Position numbers and translations under genes: made by a program. Positions 25,622 to 33,801 of a stretch of 64,000 bases of DNA are shown in pieces (positions within the stretch are counted from its first letter, which is position 1; each line of letters opens with the position of its first letter). The DNA comes from Collimonas fungivorans Ter331 (GTDB lineage: Bacteria > Pseudomonadota > Gammaproteobacteria > Burkholderiales > Burkholderiaceae_D). The stretch lies in the NCBI RefSeq assembly GCF_000221045.1, contig NC_015856.1:4484542-4548541 (forward strand). The letters are read 5' to 3'. Under the pieces are notes generated by a model that was given only the letters and a program-made list of their open reading frames with translations, did not search any database and was not told the DNA's origin.

Positions 25622-26841
25622 TGATGGCTGTGGATGAAATCGCGCAGGCGCGGGTAAATTTCATTGTCCCAGCGCCGGCCGTTGAAGACCCCATAATGCC
25701 CGACCCCGGTCTGCACATGATGCGATTTCATGTACGGCCGTATGCCGCTGCACATGTCCTGGGCGGCCACGGTCTGGCCTACTGCGCAAATATCATCCTT
25801 CTCTCCTTCTACGGTGAACAATGCGGTGCGCCGGATCGCCGACGGCTCTATCGTACGCCCGAATGCCTGCATTTCGCCAAGCGGCAATGCATGGTCCTGG
25901 AATACGCTTTGCACGGTTTCCAGGTAAAACTCCGCCGCCAGGTCCGACATGGCGAAATATTCGGCGTAAAACGTCTTGATGGTGTTGGCTTTTTCGTCCT
26001 CGCCGTCGACCAGGTAGTTGTACAGGTTCTGGAAGGCCTTGAGGTGACGCTCCAGGTTCATGCTCATGAACGCATTCAGTTGCAGGAAACCGGGATAGAC
26101 CTGGCGCTGGCTGCCGGCGAAACGGCCGGGAACGGTGCTCACCAGGTTCTTCTGGAACCACTCGATCGGCTTGCTTTTCGCCAGCTGGTTGACCGCGGTA
26201 GGATTGATGCGGGTATCGATAGGGCCGGCCATCAGGGTCATGCTGGACGGCTGCGCCGGATGCTTGTCGGCCGCCATCAGCGACACCGCCACCAGCGCCG
26301 CCACGGTCGGCTGGCAGACTGCCACCACGTGCGTGCCGGGGCCGATCTTCTCGATGAAGCGGATCAGGTGGGCGACATATTCGTCGAAACCGAAACGGCC
26401 GTCGCTAAGGGCGACGTCGCGGGCGTTGTGCCAGTCGGTGATATACACGTCATGGTCGCGCAACAAGGTGTTCACGGTGCCGCGCAACAAAGTGGCGAAA
26501 TGCCCGGACATGGGCGCAACCAGGAGGATGCGCGGCTGCACGGCCTTGGTTTCTTTACGGAAACGCAACAGAGTGCAGAACGGCGTCTGGTCGCTTATTT
26601 CTTCATGCACCGAAACCGTGCGCCCATTCTCTTCCACGCTGTCTATCCCGAATGCAGGGCGCTGGTGCGTCAACTGGGTGCATGAAAACAGTTCGCAGGC
26701 GGCGGCCAGCTTGCGCAGCGCGAGGCTGTCAGGCCAACCGGGAAAACGGTAGCCCAACATCGGTGCGGCAGCGCCAGCCCACGCACGCATCGGATCGCTG
26801 AAATCCGCATAGCCCTGATATGCCTGGTAAATTTTAGTCAT
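25618..26841 (-). CDS. phaZ: Intracellular polyhydroxyalkanoate depolymerase
   Basis: Degrades stored polyhydroxybutyrate granules to hydroxybutyrate oligomers in the cytoplasm. The 407-aa protein is standard length for PhaZ1 of Burkholderiales. It has the alpha/beta-hydrolase core with a Cys nucleophile in place of Ser (VAVCQPTVAA, Cys176), the HNARDVALSDGRFGFDEYV segment and the C-terminal His in GVGHYGVFNGRRW. The frame is open upstream through the MITE-like element, but the ATG at 26839-26841 gives the family N-terminus MTKIYQAYQGYADFSDP. Its TAG stop is part of the BIME-like repeat. It lies between the two transglutaminase/amidoligase loci; a functional link is not evident. Confidence 0.92.
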   Translation of the reverse strand: MTKIYQAYQGYADFSDPMRAWAGAAAPMLGYRFPGWPDSLALRKLAAACELFSCTQLTHQRPAFGIDSVEENGRTVSVHEEISDQTPFCTLLRFRKETKAVQPRILLVAPMSGHFATLLRGTVNTLLRDHDVYITDWHNARDVALSDGRFGFDEYVAHLIRFIEKIGPGTHVVAVCQPTVAALVAVSLMAADKHPAQPSSMTLMAGPIDTRINPTAVNQLAKSKPIEWFQKNLVSTVPGRFAGSQRQVYPGFLQLNAFMSMNLERHLKAFQNLYNYLVDGEDEKANTIKTFYAEYFAMSDLAAEFYLETVQSVFQDHALPLGEMQAFGRTIEPSAIRRTALFTVEGEKDDICAVGQTVAAQDMCSGIRPYMKSHHVQTGVGHYGVFNGRRWDNEIYPRLRDFIHSHQ

Positions 26842-26948
26842 GGGACTACCCTGTTTATTGGAATGCCGGCAAACGTAGCAGGTGCAATATCCATGCCCAT
26901 ATCTCTGGCACGGCCTTTGCTCAGTAGACATCAACCGGTTTGCCAATA

Positions 26949-27212
26949 GGGCCTGTTGACATTCAATTTGGGAGTGCGAACGCGCGGCAGGCGTTACAGG
27001 CCTAGGCGCGACGACGCGACGTAGTGGTGCTACGGCAAGGAGGAGCAACAACGGCATGTGACGCCTGCAGCCGTTCCCGGAGGGTTCAAACCAAAACGTG
27101 CGCTGGGCGCGTTGCATGGCTTGCAGGGGCGGCCTGCCCCTGCGACGCCACGCGTCTTGCCAGCACACGTTTTGGTTTGAACGCATCTCCCAAATTGAAT
27201 GTCAACAGGCCC
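26949..27212. repeat. MITE-like element 2, flanked by TA, with nested palindrome
   Basis: A 264-bp element in the 407-bp divergent gap between phaZ and the GST gene. The ends are a 27-bp near-perfect inverted repeat (GGGCCTGTTGACATTCAA...), flanked by TA (26947-26948, 27213-27214). Inside are a GCGACGTAGTGGTGCTACGG dyad and a second long palindrome at 27085-27181 (TTCAAACCAAAACGTG...CACGTTTTGGTTTGAA). The central core resembles that of element 1 in order and sequence. No transposase is encoded, so it is non-autonomous. The rest of the gap (26842-26946, 27215-27248) holds only promoter-length sequence. Confidence 0.75.
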
Positions 27213-27248
27213 TAAAACGCTTTCGATCCAATACGGAAGAATATTGCC

Positions 27249-27902
27249 ATGCCTAAGACCACCTTGAGCATCACCAGTAAAAACTATTCGTCGTGGTCCT
27301 TGCGCGGCTGGCTGCTGACCAGGTTCTCCGGACTGGAATTCCAGGAAAACCTGATCTCGCCGGACGATCCGGACGCACGCGCCGAAATCCTGCTGCTGTC
27401 GTCGTCGATCCTGGTGCCCTGCCTGTATCACGGCAACATCGTGGTGTGGGATACCCTGGCCATCGGCGAGTACCTGCACGAGATCCGGCCCAAGGCCGGG
27501 CTGCTGCCGGCGGACCGCGCTGCGCGCGCGCACTGCCGCTCGATCTGCGGCGAAATGCATTCCGGCTTCAGCGCCCTGCGCTCGGCGCTGCCGATGAACA
27601 TCAAGGCGCGCTTCCCCGACTTCAAGGTGTGGTCGCGCGCCGAAGCCGACATCAAGCGCATCACCACTATCTGGAAACAATGCCTGGCGACCTATGGCGG
27701 CCCGTTCCTGTTCGGCGAGCGCTCGATGGCCGACGCCATGTACGCGCCGGTGGCGACGCGCTTTCTGACGTACGATGTAAAGCTGGATTCCGTCTGCAGC
27801 GCCTATTGCAAGCGCATCATGGCGTTGCCGGAAATGCAGGAATGGATCAAGGCGGCCAAGCTGGAGCCGGACGATATCAATGAACTGGACGTGGAATTCT
27901 GA
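27249..27902 (+). CDS. Glutathione S-transferase family protein
   Basis: A 217-aa cytosolic GST-fold protein: an N-terminal thioredoxin-like domain (LSITSKNYSSWSLRGWLL, with the Ser-Trp-Ser pattern at the glutathione site, and the cis-Pro in LVPCLYHG) and an all-helical C-terminal domain (LFGERSMADAMYAPVATRF). This branch usually conjugates or reduces small electrophiles; the substrate is unknown. It is divergent from phaZ across the MITE-like element and is followed 35 bp later by a cupin gene on the same strand, with which it may be co-transcribed. Confidence 0.88.
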   Translation: MPKTTLSITSKNYSSWSLRGWLLTRFSGLEFQENLISPDDPDARAEILLLSSSILVPCLYHGNIVVWDTLAIGEYLHEIRPKAGLLPADRAARAHCRSICGEMHSGFSALRSALPMNIKARFPDFKVWSRAEADIKRITTIWKQCLATYGGPFLFGERSMADAMYAPVATRFLTYDVKLDSVCSAYCKRIMALPEMQEWIKAAKLEPDDINELDVEF

Positions 27903-27937
27903 AAACGGTTTCCGATGCCAAGGAAAGGATAGCTGCA

Positions 27938-28381
27938 ATGGATACAAAGACAGAAGCTGGACCCAAGACCGTGTTCTCCCATGTGCGCGAAGGCGACACC
28001 GAATTCGAATCGGGCGGCTTGCGCGATTTTTTCCTGTACCGCGATCTCGGCATCGCCGCCGCCACCGGCGGCCAGGTGGTGGCGCACCTGGTGAAAGCCA
28101 ACATGGCGCCCGAGGTCGGCACCGGCTGGCACCGGCATGAAGCCGATTTCCACATCGTCTATATGCTCAAAGGCTGGGCGCGCTTCATGTACGAGGACAA
28201 GGAAACGCTGGTCAAGGCCGGCGACTGCGTGCACCAGCGGCCGGGCATCGTGCATTTTTTATTCGACTACTCGGAAGACATGGAGTATCTTGAAATCGTC
28301 AGCCCGGCGGCATTCACTTCGATCGACATGCCCGCACCGTGTCCTGTCCCGGCGCCGGCGCCATGGCCCAAGGAGGGTTGA
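27938..28381 (+). CDS. Cupin-domain protein
   Basis: A 147-aa single-domain cupin. The metal-binding motif 1 is visible as GTGWHRHEADFHIVYMLKG (two His and a Glu, then a third His) and motif 2 as GDCVHQRPGIVHFL. The C-terminal tail is rich in Pro and Ala (PAPCPVPAPAPWPKEG). Small cupins of this kind are either metal-dependent enzymes or sensors; nothing specific can be assigned. It follows the GST gene by 35 bp and precedes locus B by 261 bp. Confidence 0.85.
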   Translation: MDTKTEAGPKTVFSHVREGDTEFESGGLRDFFLYRDLGIAAATGGQVVAHLVKANMAPEVGTGWHRHEADFHIVYMLKGWARFMYEDKETLVKAGDCVHQRPGIVHFLFDYSEDMEYLEIVSPAAFTSIDMPAPCPVPAPAPWPKEG

Positions 28382-28386
28382 GCGGC

Positions 28387-28527
28387 ATGGTTGAACAGCA
28401 TTTAATACAGCAGTTTTTGCAATCAGATCATCACGGAGGCCACCACCCAGATTATGCAAAATTTGCTAAGAGCGAACCTGGCATTGCCGAAAATAAAGCC
28501 TATTCAACCAGCAAGATCGCATGTTAA
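28387..28527 (+). CDS. Possible 46-aa His-rich small protein
   Basis: A short frame beginning 5 bp after the cupin stop, with GGAGG 14 bp upstream inside the cupin's last codons. It encodes a soluble peptide containing SDHHGGHHPDYAKF and ending in Cys. No homologue is recognised. It could be a real small protein coupled to the cupin gene or chance; base composition drops to AT-rich toward its end, which argues for caution. Confidence 0.25.
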   Translation: MVEQHLIQQFLQSDHHGGHHPDYAKFAKSEPGIAENKAYSTSKIAC

Positions 28528-28593
28528 TCTTTAATTAATATAATGCTGAGTTAGCAACGAATAGGCAACAACCGGCTTGTTACGGGCACGCTT

Positions 28594-28612
28594 CTTGATA
28601 GCTACTTGATAG
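28594..28612. promoter_or_regulatory. Direct repeats upstream of locus B
   Basis: CTTGATAG occurs twice with an 11-bp period (28594-28601 and 28605-28612), one helical turn apart, 31 bp before the ATP-grasp start. A TATAAT lies further upstream at 28539-28544 in an AT-rich stretch. This could be an activator or regulator site for the operon; no regulator gene is adjacent. Confidence 0.35.
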
Positions 28613-28642
28613 TTTCCGATCAAACCACAGCAAAGCAAGATC

Positions 28643-30058
28643 ATGGCAAATTTTTTCGATGAAATGTACTCCGATGGCAATTCGTCGGTGCGCCCGCACT
28701 ATAACGAATTTTCCAATTGGCTCAACGCCCAGACCGCTGAAACGATTGCCCGCAAACGCGCCGAAGCCGACCTGATTTTCCGCCGGGTCGGGATTACCTT
28801 CGCCGTGTACGGCAACGATGCCGGCACCGAACGTCTGATCCCCTTCGACATCATTCCGCGCATCATCCATGCGCAGGAGTGGGCAACGCTGGAAGCCGGC
28901 CTGATCCAGCGCGTCAAGGCGCTCAATATGTTCATCCACGACATCTACCACGACCAGAACATCGTCAAGGCAGGCGTGATCCCGGCGGAACAGATTTTCC
29001 GCAACGCCCAGTACCGCCCCGAAATGCAGGGCATCTCGGTCGCTTCGGATATCTACGCGCACATTGCGGGGGTCGATATCGTACGCGCCGGCGAGGGCGA
29101 GTTCTACGTCCTCGAAGATAACCTGCGGGTGCCGTCGGGCGTGTCCTACATGCTGGAAAACCGCAAGATGATGATGCGGCTGTTCCCCGAACTGTTCCTG
29201 CGTCACAAGATCGCGCCGGTCGACCATTATCCCGACATGCTGCTGGATAACCTGCGTTCGGTGGCGCCGGTCGGCGTCACCGATCCGACGGTGGTGGTGA
29301 TGACGCCGGGGATGTACAACTCGGCCTACTTCGAACATGCTTTCCTGGCGCAGCAGATGGGCGTCGAGCTGGTCGAAGGACAGGACCTGTTCGTCAACGA
29401 CAATCACGTCTACATGCGCACCACGCGCGGCCCCAAGCGGGTCGACGTGATCTATCGCCGGATCGACGACGACTATCTCGATCCGCTCGCCTTCCGCGCC
29501 GATTCATCGCTCGGCGTGCCGGGCCTGCTGTCGGTCTACCGCGCCGGCAACGTCACGCTGGCGAACGCAATCGGCACCGGCGTCGCCGACGACAAGTCGG
29601 TCTACCCGTTCGTGCCGGACATGGTGCAGTTCTACCTGTCGGAAAAACCGATCCTGAACAACGTCCCGACTTTCCAGTGCCGCAAGAAAGAAGACTTGCA
29701 ATACACCCTGGACAACCTCAAGGACCTAGTGGTCAAGGAAGTGCATGGCGCCGGCGGCTACGGCATGCTGGTCGGCCCGGCGTCGACCAAGCAGGAAATC
29801 GAGGATTTCCGCCAACGCGTGCTGGCCAAGCCGGACGGTTATATTTCCCAGCCGACGCTGGCCTTGTCGGCTTGCCCGACCTATGTCGAATCCGGCATCG
29901 CACCGCGCCACCTGGACCTGCGGCCATTCGTATTGTCCGGCAAGAATGTCTCCCTGGTGCGCGGCGGCCTGACCCGCGTCGCCCTCAAGGAAGGTTCGCT
30001 GGTGGTCAACTCGTCCCAAGGCGGCGGCACCAAAGACACCTGGATTCTGGAGAAATAA
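28643..30058 (+). CDS. Circularly permuted ATP-grasp protein (locus B)
   Basis: A 471-aa ATP-grasp ligase of the DUF404/DUF407 circularly permuted type, predicted to form amide bonds through an acyl-phosphate. Visible elements: VLEDNLRVPSGVSYMLENR (157-174), MTPGMYNSAYFEHAFLA, RRIDDDYLDPLAFRADSSLG (metal/nucleotide region, DDDY at 275-278), Lys365 followed by the glycine loop GAGGYGM (369-375), DLRPFV (425-430), GGLTRVA and NSSQGGGTKDTW. All expected ATP-site elements are there, unlike in the locus-A paralogue. It starts a four-gene plus-strand set: alpha-E (1 bp gap), transglutaminase (1 bp overlap) and Anbu protease. Substrate unknown. Confidence 0.88.
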   Translation: MANFFDEMYSDGNSSVRPHYNEFSNWLNAQTAETIARKRAEADLIFRRVGITFAVYGNDAGTERLIPFDIIPRIIHAQEWATLEAGLIQRVKALNMFIHDIYHDQNIVKAGVIPAEQIFRNAQYRPEMQGISVASDIYAHIAGVDIVRAGEGEFYVLEDNLRVPSGVSYMLENRKMMMRLFPELFLRHKIAPVDHYPDMLLDNLRSVAPVGVTDPTVVVMTPGMYNSAYFEHAFLAQQMGVELVEGQDLFVNDNHVYMRTTRGPKRVDVIYRRIDDDYLDPLAFRADSSLGVPGLLSVYRAGNVTLANAIGTGVADDKSVYPFVPDMVQFYLSEKPILNNVPTFQCRKKEDLQYTLDNLKDLVVKEVHGAGGYGMLVGPASTKQEIEDFRQRVLAKPDGYISQPTLALSACPTYVESGIAPRHLDLRPFVLSGKNVSLVRGGLTRVALKEGSLVVNSSQGGGTKDTWILEK

Positions 30059-30059
30059 C

Positions 30060-31061
30060 ATGCTCAGTCGCACCGCCGACCATTTGTTCTGGATGTCCCG
30101 CTATACCGAGCGGGCAGAAAATACCGCACGCATGCTGGACGTGCACGTGCAGACCGGGCTGCTGCCGCAGTCGGTCGAAGATGTGGAAAAAGGCTGGCGC
30201 GCAGTGCTCGGCATTTCCGAGCTGACCCATGCCTACGACAAGAAATACAGCGTGGTCACGCAAAAAGACGTGATCGACTTCATGGTGCGCGATCCCAGCA
30301 ATTCGTCCTCGATCGCCTCCTGCCTGAAACAGGCGCGCGAGAATGCGCGCGCAGTACGCGGCGCGCTGACCACCGAAGCCTGGGAAATCCAGAACGCCAC
30401 CTGGATCAAGATGCAGGGTTATCTGCAGACCAACGCGCTGGAGCAGAACCCCAGCGAATTCTTCGAGTGGGTCAAACACCGCTCGCACCTGTCGCGCGGC
30501 GTCACCATCGGCACCATGCTCAAGGACGAGGCCTTCCACTTTATCCGTCTCGGCACCTTCCTGGAGCGCGCCGACAACACCGCGCGCATCATCGACGTCA
30601 AATTCCACGGCGCCAAGGAAGGCGCCTATACGAAGAACCTGCAGAACCAGAACGGCCAGCGGCAAAGCCAGGAACAGGATGCGATCGCCGATCCGCAAAT
30701 CGATTTCTATTACTGGGCGGCGATCCTGCGTTCCGTGTCAGGTTTTGAGATCTACCGCAAGGTGTACCGCGACGTCATCACGCCGGCGCGCGTGGCCGAC
30801 CTGCTGATCTTGCGGCCGGACATGCCGCGCTCGCTGCTGTCGTGCATGGAACAAGTGGTCGGCAATCTCAAGCATGTGCATAACGACACGTCCTCCGACA
30901 CCGAACGCTTCGCAGGAAAATTGCATGCCGACCTGAAGTTCAGCAATCTCGAGGAGATCCTGGACGCCGGCCTGCATGATTACCTGACCCGCTTCTTCGA
31001 ACGGATCTTCGAGCTTGGCAATCGCATCAGCCGCGATTTCCTGGTGCCCCTCAACACCTGA
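30060..31061 (+). CDS. Alpha-E domain protein (locus B)
   Basis: A 333-aa all-helical protein of the alpha-E (DUF403) family, always found with circularly permuted ATP-grasp proteins; its molecular role is unknown and it has been suggested to act as a partner or substrate-handling unit. The sequence contains an internal near-duplicate: ERAENTARMLDV (17-28) and ERADNTARIIDV (169-180), nine of twelve positions identical, suggesting two related helical halves. In locus A the same domain is fused to the ATP-grasp and the two motifs are degenerate. It starts 1 bp after the ATP-grasp stop and its own stop overlaps the transglutaminase start, so all three are translationally coupled. Confidence 0.88.
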   Translation: MLSRTADHLFWMSRYTERAENTARMLDVHVQTGLLPQSVEDVEKGWRAVLGISELTHAYDKKYSVVTQKDVIDFMVRDPSNSSSIASCLKQARENARAVRGALTTEAWEIQNATWIKMQGYLQTNALEQNPSEFFEWVKHRSHLSRGVTIGTMLKDEAFHFIRLGTFLERADNTARIIDVKFHGAKEGAYTKNLQNQNGQRQSQEQDAIADPQIDFYYWAAILRSVSGFEIYRKVYRDVITPARVADLLILRPDMPRSLLSCMEQVVGNLKHVHNDTSSDTERFAGKLHADLKFSNLEEILDAGLHDYLTRFFERIFELGNRISRDFLVPLNT

Positions 31062-31882
31062 TGGCCGACATGCTCCTTACCATCCGGCATGAAACGGTTT
31101 ACCACTACACCGCGGCGCTGACCTACACGATCCAGCAGCTGCGGCTGTCGCCGCGCGCGGAAGCCCAGCAGCGCACGCTGGCGTGGCATATCAGCAGCTC
31201 GGGCAACCGCCATCCCTACATCGATGCGTTCGGCAACCTGTGCCATACGCTGACTGTCACCAAGCCGCACCATGAGGTGCGCATCATCGCCGAAGGCACG
31301 GTCGCGGTGACGCCGCTGCAGCAAGGGCGGCTGCCGCAGGCGGGGGAGTTTTCACCGCTGGTGTTTACCGTGCCGACCCAGCTGACCCAAGCCACCGCGG
31401 CAGTCATGGATTTCGCCCATAAGAATTTGCGCGCGGGCGCCGGCAGCAGGCAGCTGCTGGAGCTGGCGCAGGCGATCTGCGCGACGGTGGCTTACCAGAG
31501 CGGCTCGACTGCGGTCACCAGCAGCGCCGACGATGCGCTGGCGCTGGGCCAGGGCGTGTGCCAGGACCATGCGCACCTGTTCCTGGCTTGCTGTCATATA
31601 GCGGGCATCCCGGCACGTTACGTGTCGGGTTATATCGATCCCGGCAACACCAATCACGCGGAAAGCCATGCCTGGGTCGACGTCTGGGTGCAGGAAGGCG
31701 ATTTCGCCGGCTGGATCAGCATCGATGTGACTCATGCCTGTTTTGCCAGCGACAACTATTGCAGGCTGGCAATCGGACGCGACTACGATTCGGCCGCGCC
31801 GGTGCGCGGCGTGCGGCGCGGCGGCGGCGAAGAGACACTGACTGTGCAAGTCAATGTTTCTGCCTTACCATCTGATCAATAA
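31061..31882 (+). CDS. Transglutaminase-like cysteine peptidase (locus B)
   Basis: A 273-aa protein with the bacterial transglutaminase N-terminal domain (LLTIRHETVYHYTAALTYTIQQLRLSP, in part) and the catalytic core: Cys167 in GQGVCQDHAH, His203 in ESHAWVDVW and Asp222 in WISIDVTHA. It ends with RGVRRGGGEETL, as is usual for this family next to ATP-grasp/alpha-E genes. The likely activity is hydrolysis or transfer of an amide bond made by the partner ligase. It overlaps the alpha-E stop by 1 bp and is followed by a 127-bp AT-rich gap before the Anbu gene. Confidence 0.88.
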   Translation: MADMLLTIRHETVYHYTAALTYTIQQLRLSPRAEAQQRTLAWHISSSGNRHPYIDAFGNLCHTLTVTKPHHEVRIIAEGTVAVTPLQQGRLPQAGEFSPLVFTVPTQLTQATAAVMDFAHKNLRAGAGSRQLLELAQAICATVAYQSGSTAVTSSADDALALGQGVCQDHAHLFLACCHIAGIPARYVSGYIDPGNTNHAESHAWVDVWVQEGDFAGWISIDVTHACFASDNYCRLAIGRDYDSAAPVRGVRRGGGEETLTVQVNVSALPSDQ

Positions 31883-32009
31883 GAGAATCAATAAGCGGCT
31901 TACACAAATTTACAATAAATTGTCGTATTATTAACATAAAACCTTGATCTGACCGGGAAACCGCCCTGGCTTCCTGTAAAATCGCCACTTTGCATTTTTC
32001 TTCGACACC

Positions 32010-32882
32010 ATGACTTACTGCGTTGCCCTTCGCCTGGAATCCGGCCTGGTTTTTCTTTCCGACTCCCGCACCAATGCGGGCGTGGACCATGTCGCCACCT
32101 CGCGCAAGATGAGCGTGTTCGAAAATCCCGGCGAACGCCTGATGGTGTTCATGACCGCCGGCAACCTGTCGATTTCACAGTCGATCAAGGAAATCATCGG
32201 CGAACACATGAATGGCGCCGGCAAGACCATCTGGACCGTGGATTCGATGTACGAAGCGGCGCAGATCGTCGGCGAGGCGATTCGCACCGTGTATGAGCGA
32301 GAAGCAAAGGCGCTGGAAAAATTCGGCATCGATTTCAACGTCAGCATCATTTTCGGCGGCCAGATCAAGGGCGAGCGCTGCCGCTTGTTCCAGATTTATT
32401 CGGCCGGCAATTTCATCGAATCGCACAACGAAAACACCTACTTCCAGATCGGCGAATCGAAATACGGCAAGCCGATACTTGACCGTGTCATCACACCTGC
32501 GTCAACGCTGGACGAAGCGGCAAAATGCGCATTGATTTCGATGGATTCGACGCTGCGCTCGAATGTCTCGGTTGGCTTGCCGCTGGATATGCTGCTGTAT
32601 GAAAACGATACGCTGGCGGTCACGCGCTTTGTCACCATCGGCGAGAAGAACCAGTATTTCCAGATGATCCGCGAAAACTGGGGCAAGCAGCTCAAAAGCG
32701 TATTCGACGGCATCGCCGATCCGGTCTGGAACGCCGATCCGGCAACCACCTCGAATGTGCTGTCGGCGCAAGGCTCGCGCAGCGAACCGCTGGTAGTCAC
32801 GCCGCCGCAAGGAGTCGGCAACGACAGCCAGCCGGCGCCGCTGCAGACCCTGGCGCAGGGAAGCAACGGCAAACAGCATTAA
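32010..32882 (+). CDS. Anbu (ancestral beta-subunit) proteasome-like protease
   Basis: A 290-aa Ntn-hydrolase of the Anbu family. After Met removal the nucleophile is Thr1 (MTYCVAL); Asp17 and Lys32 of the SDSRTNAG...SRKMSVF stretch match the proteasome/HslV active site. The N-terminal 240 residues are the beta-subunit fold; the last 50 are a variable Ser/Pro/Gln-rich tail. Anbu proteins assemble into multimers, but their substrates are not established, and they are known to co-occur with ATP-grasp, alpha-E and transglutaminase genes, as here. The 127-bp AT-rich gap upstream could hold a separate promoter. A strong terminator follows. Confidence 0.9.
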   Translation: MTYCVALRLESGLVFLSDSRTNAGVDHVATSRKMSVFENPGERLMVFMTAGNLSISQSIKEIIGEHMNGAGKTIWTVDSMYEAAQIVGEAIRTVYEREAKALEKFGIDFNVSIIFGGQIKGERCRLFQIYSAGNFIESHNENTYFQIGESKYGKPILDRVITPASTLDEAAKCALISMDSTLRSNVSVGLPLDMLLYENDTLAVTRFVTIGEKNQYFQMIRENWGKQLKSVFDGIADPVWNADPATTSNVLSAQGSRSEPLVVTPPQGVGNDSQPAPLQTLAQGSNGKQH

Positions 32883-32893
32883 CAAGCCCGACA

Positions 32894-32928
32894 ACAAAAA
32901 ACGGCGCCCGAACTCGGCGCCGTTTTTT
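32894..32928. terminator. Bidirectional terminator between the Anbu gene and panB
   Basis: Stem ACGGCGCC / GGCGCCGT with a 6-nt loop, preceded by AAAAAA and followed by TTTTTT. It works in both directions and lies between two convergent genes. Confidence 0.88.
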
Positions 32929-32968
32929 ATTCAGGCTTTGCTTCAGTGCCGGCCACGGCCGGGAAACC

Positions 32969-33799
32969 TCAGAAACAGTGTTCCGGCGCCGGAAACGACT
33001 TGTCTTTCACCGCGCTGACATAGGCCAGCACAGCCGCATCGATGCTGGTCTGGCCTTCCATGAAGTCTTTCACGAAACGCGCCTTGTGGCCAGGGAAAAC
33101 GCCCATCAGGTCGTGCATCACCAGCACCTGGCCGGAACAGTCCGGACCGGCGCCGATGCCGATGGTCGGGATCGACAGCAGCTCGCTCACTTCCTTGCCC
33201 AGCGCCGCCGGAATCGCTTCCAGCACCAGCAGGCTGGCGCCCGCCTCTTGCAGCGCCAGGGCGTCGGCTTTCAGCTGCTCCGCAGCCGCGTGCGACTTGC
33301 CCTGCACCTTGTAGCCGCCCATCTGGTGCACCGACTGCGGCGTCAGGCCGAGATGGCCGCAGACCGGGATCGCGCGTTCGGTGAGGAAACGCACGGTAGG
33401 CACCAGCCAGGTGCCGCCTTCGATCTTGACCATCTGTGCGCCGGCCTGGATCACCGGCACGGCGTTGGCAAATGCGCTTTCCGGCGTGGCATAAGTGCCG
33501 AACGGCAGGTCGGCCAGCACCAGCGCGGTGCGGTTGCCGCGCGCCACGCTGGCGGTGTGGTAAACGATGTCCTGGATGGTGACCGGCAGGGTTGAACTGT
33601 GGCCCTGGCATACCATGCCGAGCGAATCGCCGATCAGCAGGGTTTCCACGCCGCAGCGGTCCATCAGGGCGGCGAAGCTGGCGTCGTAGCAAGTCAGCAT
33701 GGTGATTTTTTCACCTTTGTCGCGCAAGGCTTGCAGCGCCGGAATAGTGATCGGCTTACTGCGCGCAGCCGGGTCGCTGCCTTGTAAATATCCTGCCAT
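32969..33799 (-). CDS. panB: 3-methyl-2-oxobutanoate hydroxymethyltransferase
   Basis: First committed step of pantothenate synthesis: transfers a hydroxymethyl group from methylene-tetrahydrofolate to ketoisovalerate. The 276-aa TIM-barrel protein shows the metal-site motifs [19 protein letters not shown] and KIEGG and the PanB signature [18 protein letters not shown] chose the ATG at 33797-33799 because GGAG is then at 7 bp; an ATG six bases upstream overlaps the kinase stop but sits only 1 bp from the Shine-Dalgarno. panC is not adjacent. It ends the hda-HAD-pcnB-folK-dNK-panB run. Confidence 0.95.
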   Translation of the reverse strand: MAGYLQGSDPAARSKPITIPALQALRDKGEKITMLTCYDASFAALMDRCGVETLLIGDSLGMVCQGHSSTLPVTIQDIVYHTASVARGNRTALVLADLPFGTYATPESAFANAVPVIQAGAQMVKIEGGTWLVPTVRFLTERAIPVCGHLGLTPQSVHQMGGYKVQGKSHAAAEQLKADALALQEAGASLLVLEAIPAALGKEVSELLSIPTIGIGAGPDCSGQVLVMHDLMGVFPGHKARFVKDFMEGQTSIDAAVLAYVSAVKDKSFPAPEHCF

Positions 33800-33801
33800 T
33801 G

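Noticed and set aside
26842-27186. 115-codon extension of the phaZ frame
   Set aside because: It runs through the second MITE-like element; family length and N-terminus fit the start at 26841.
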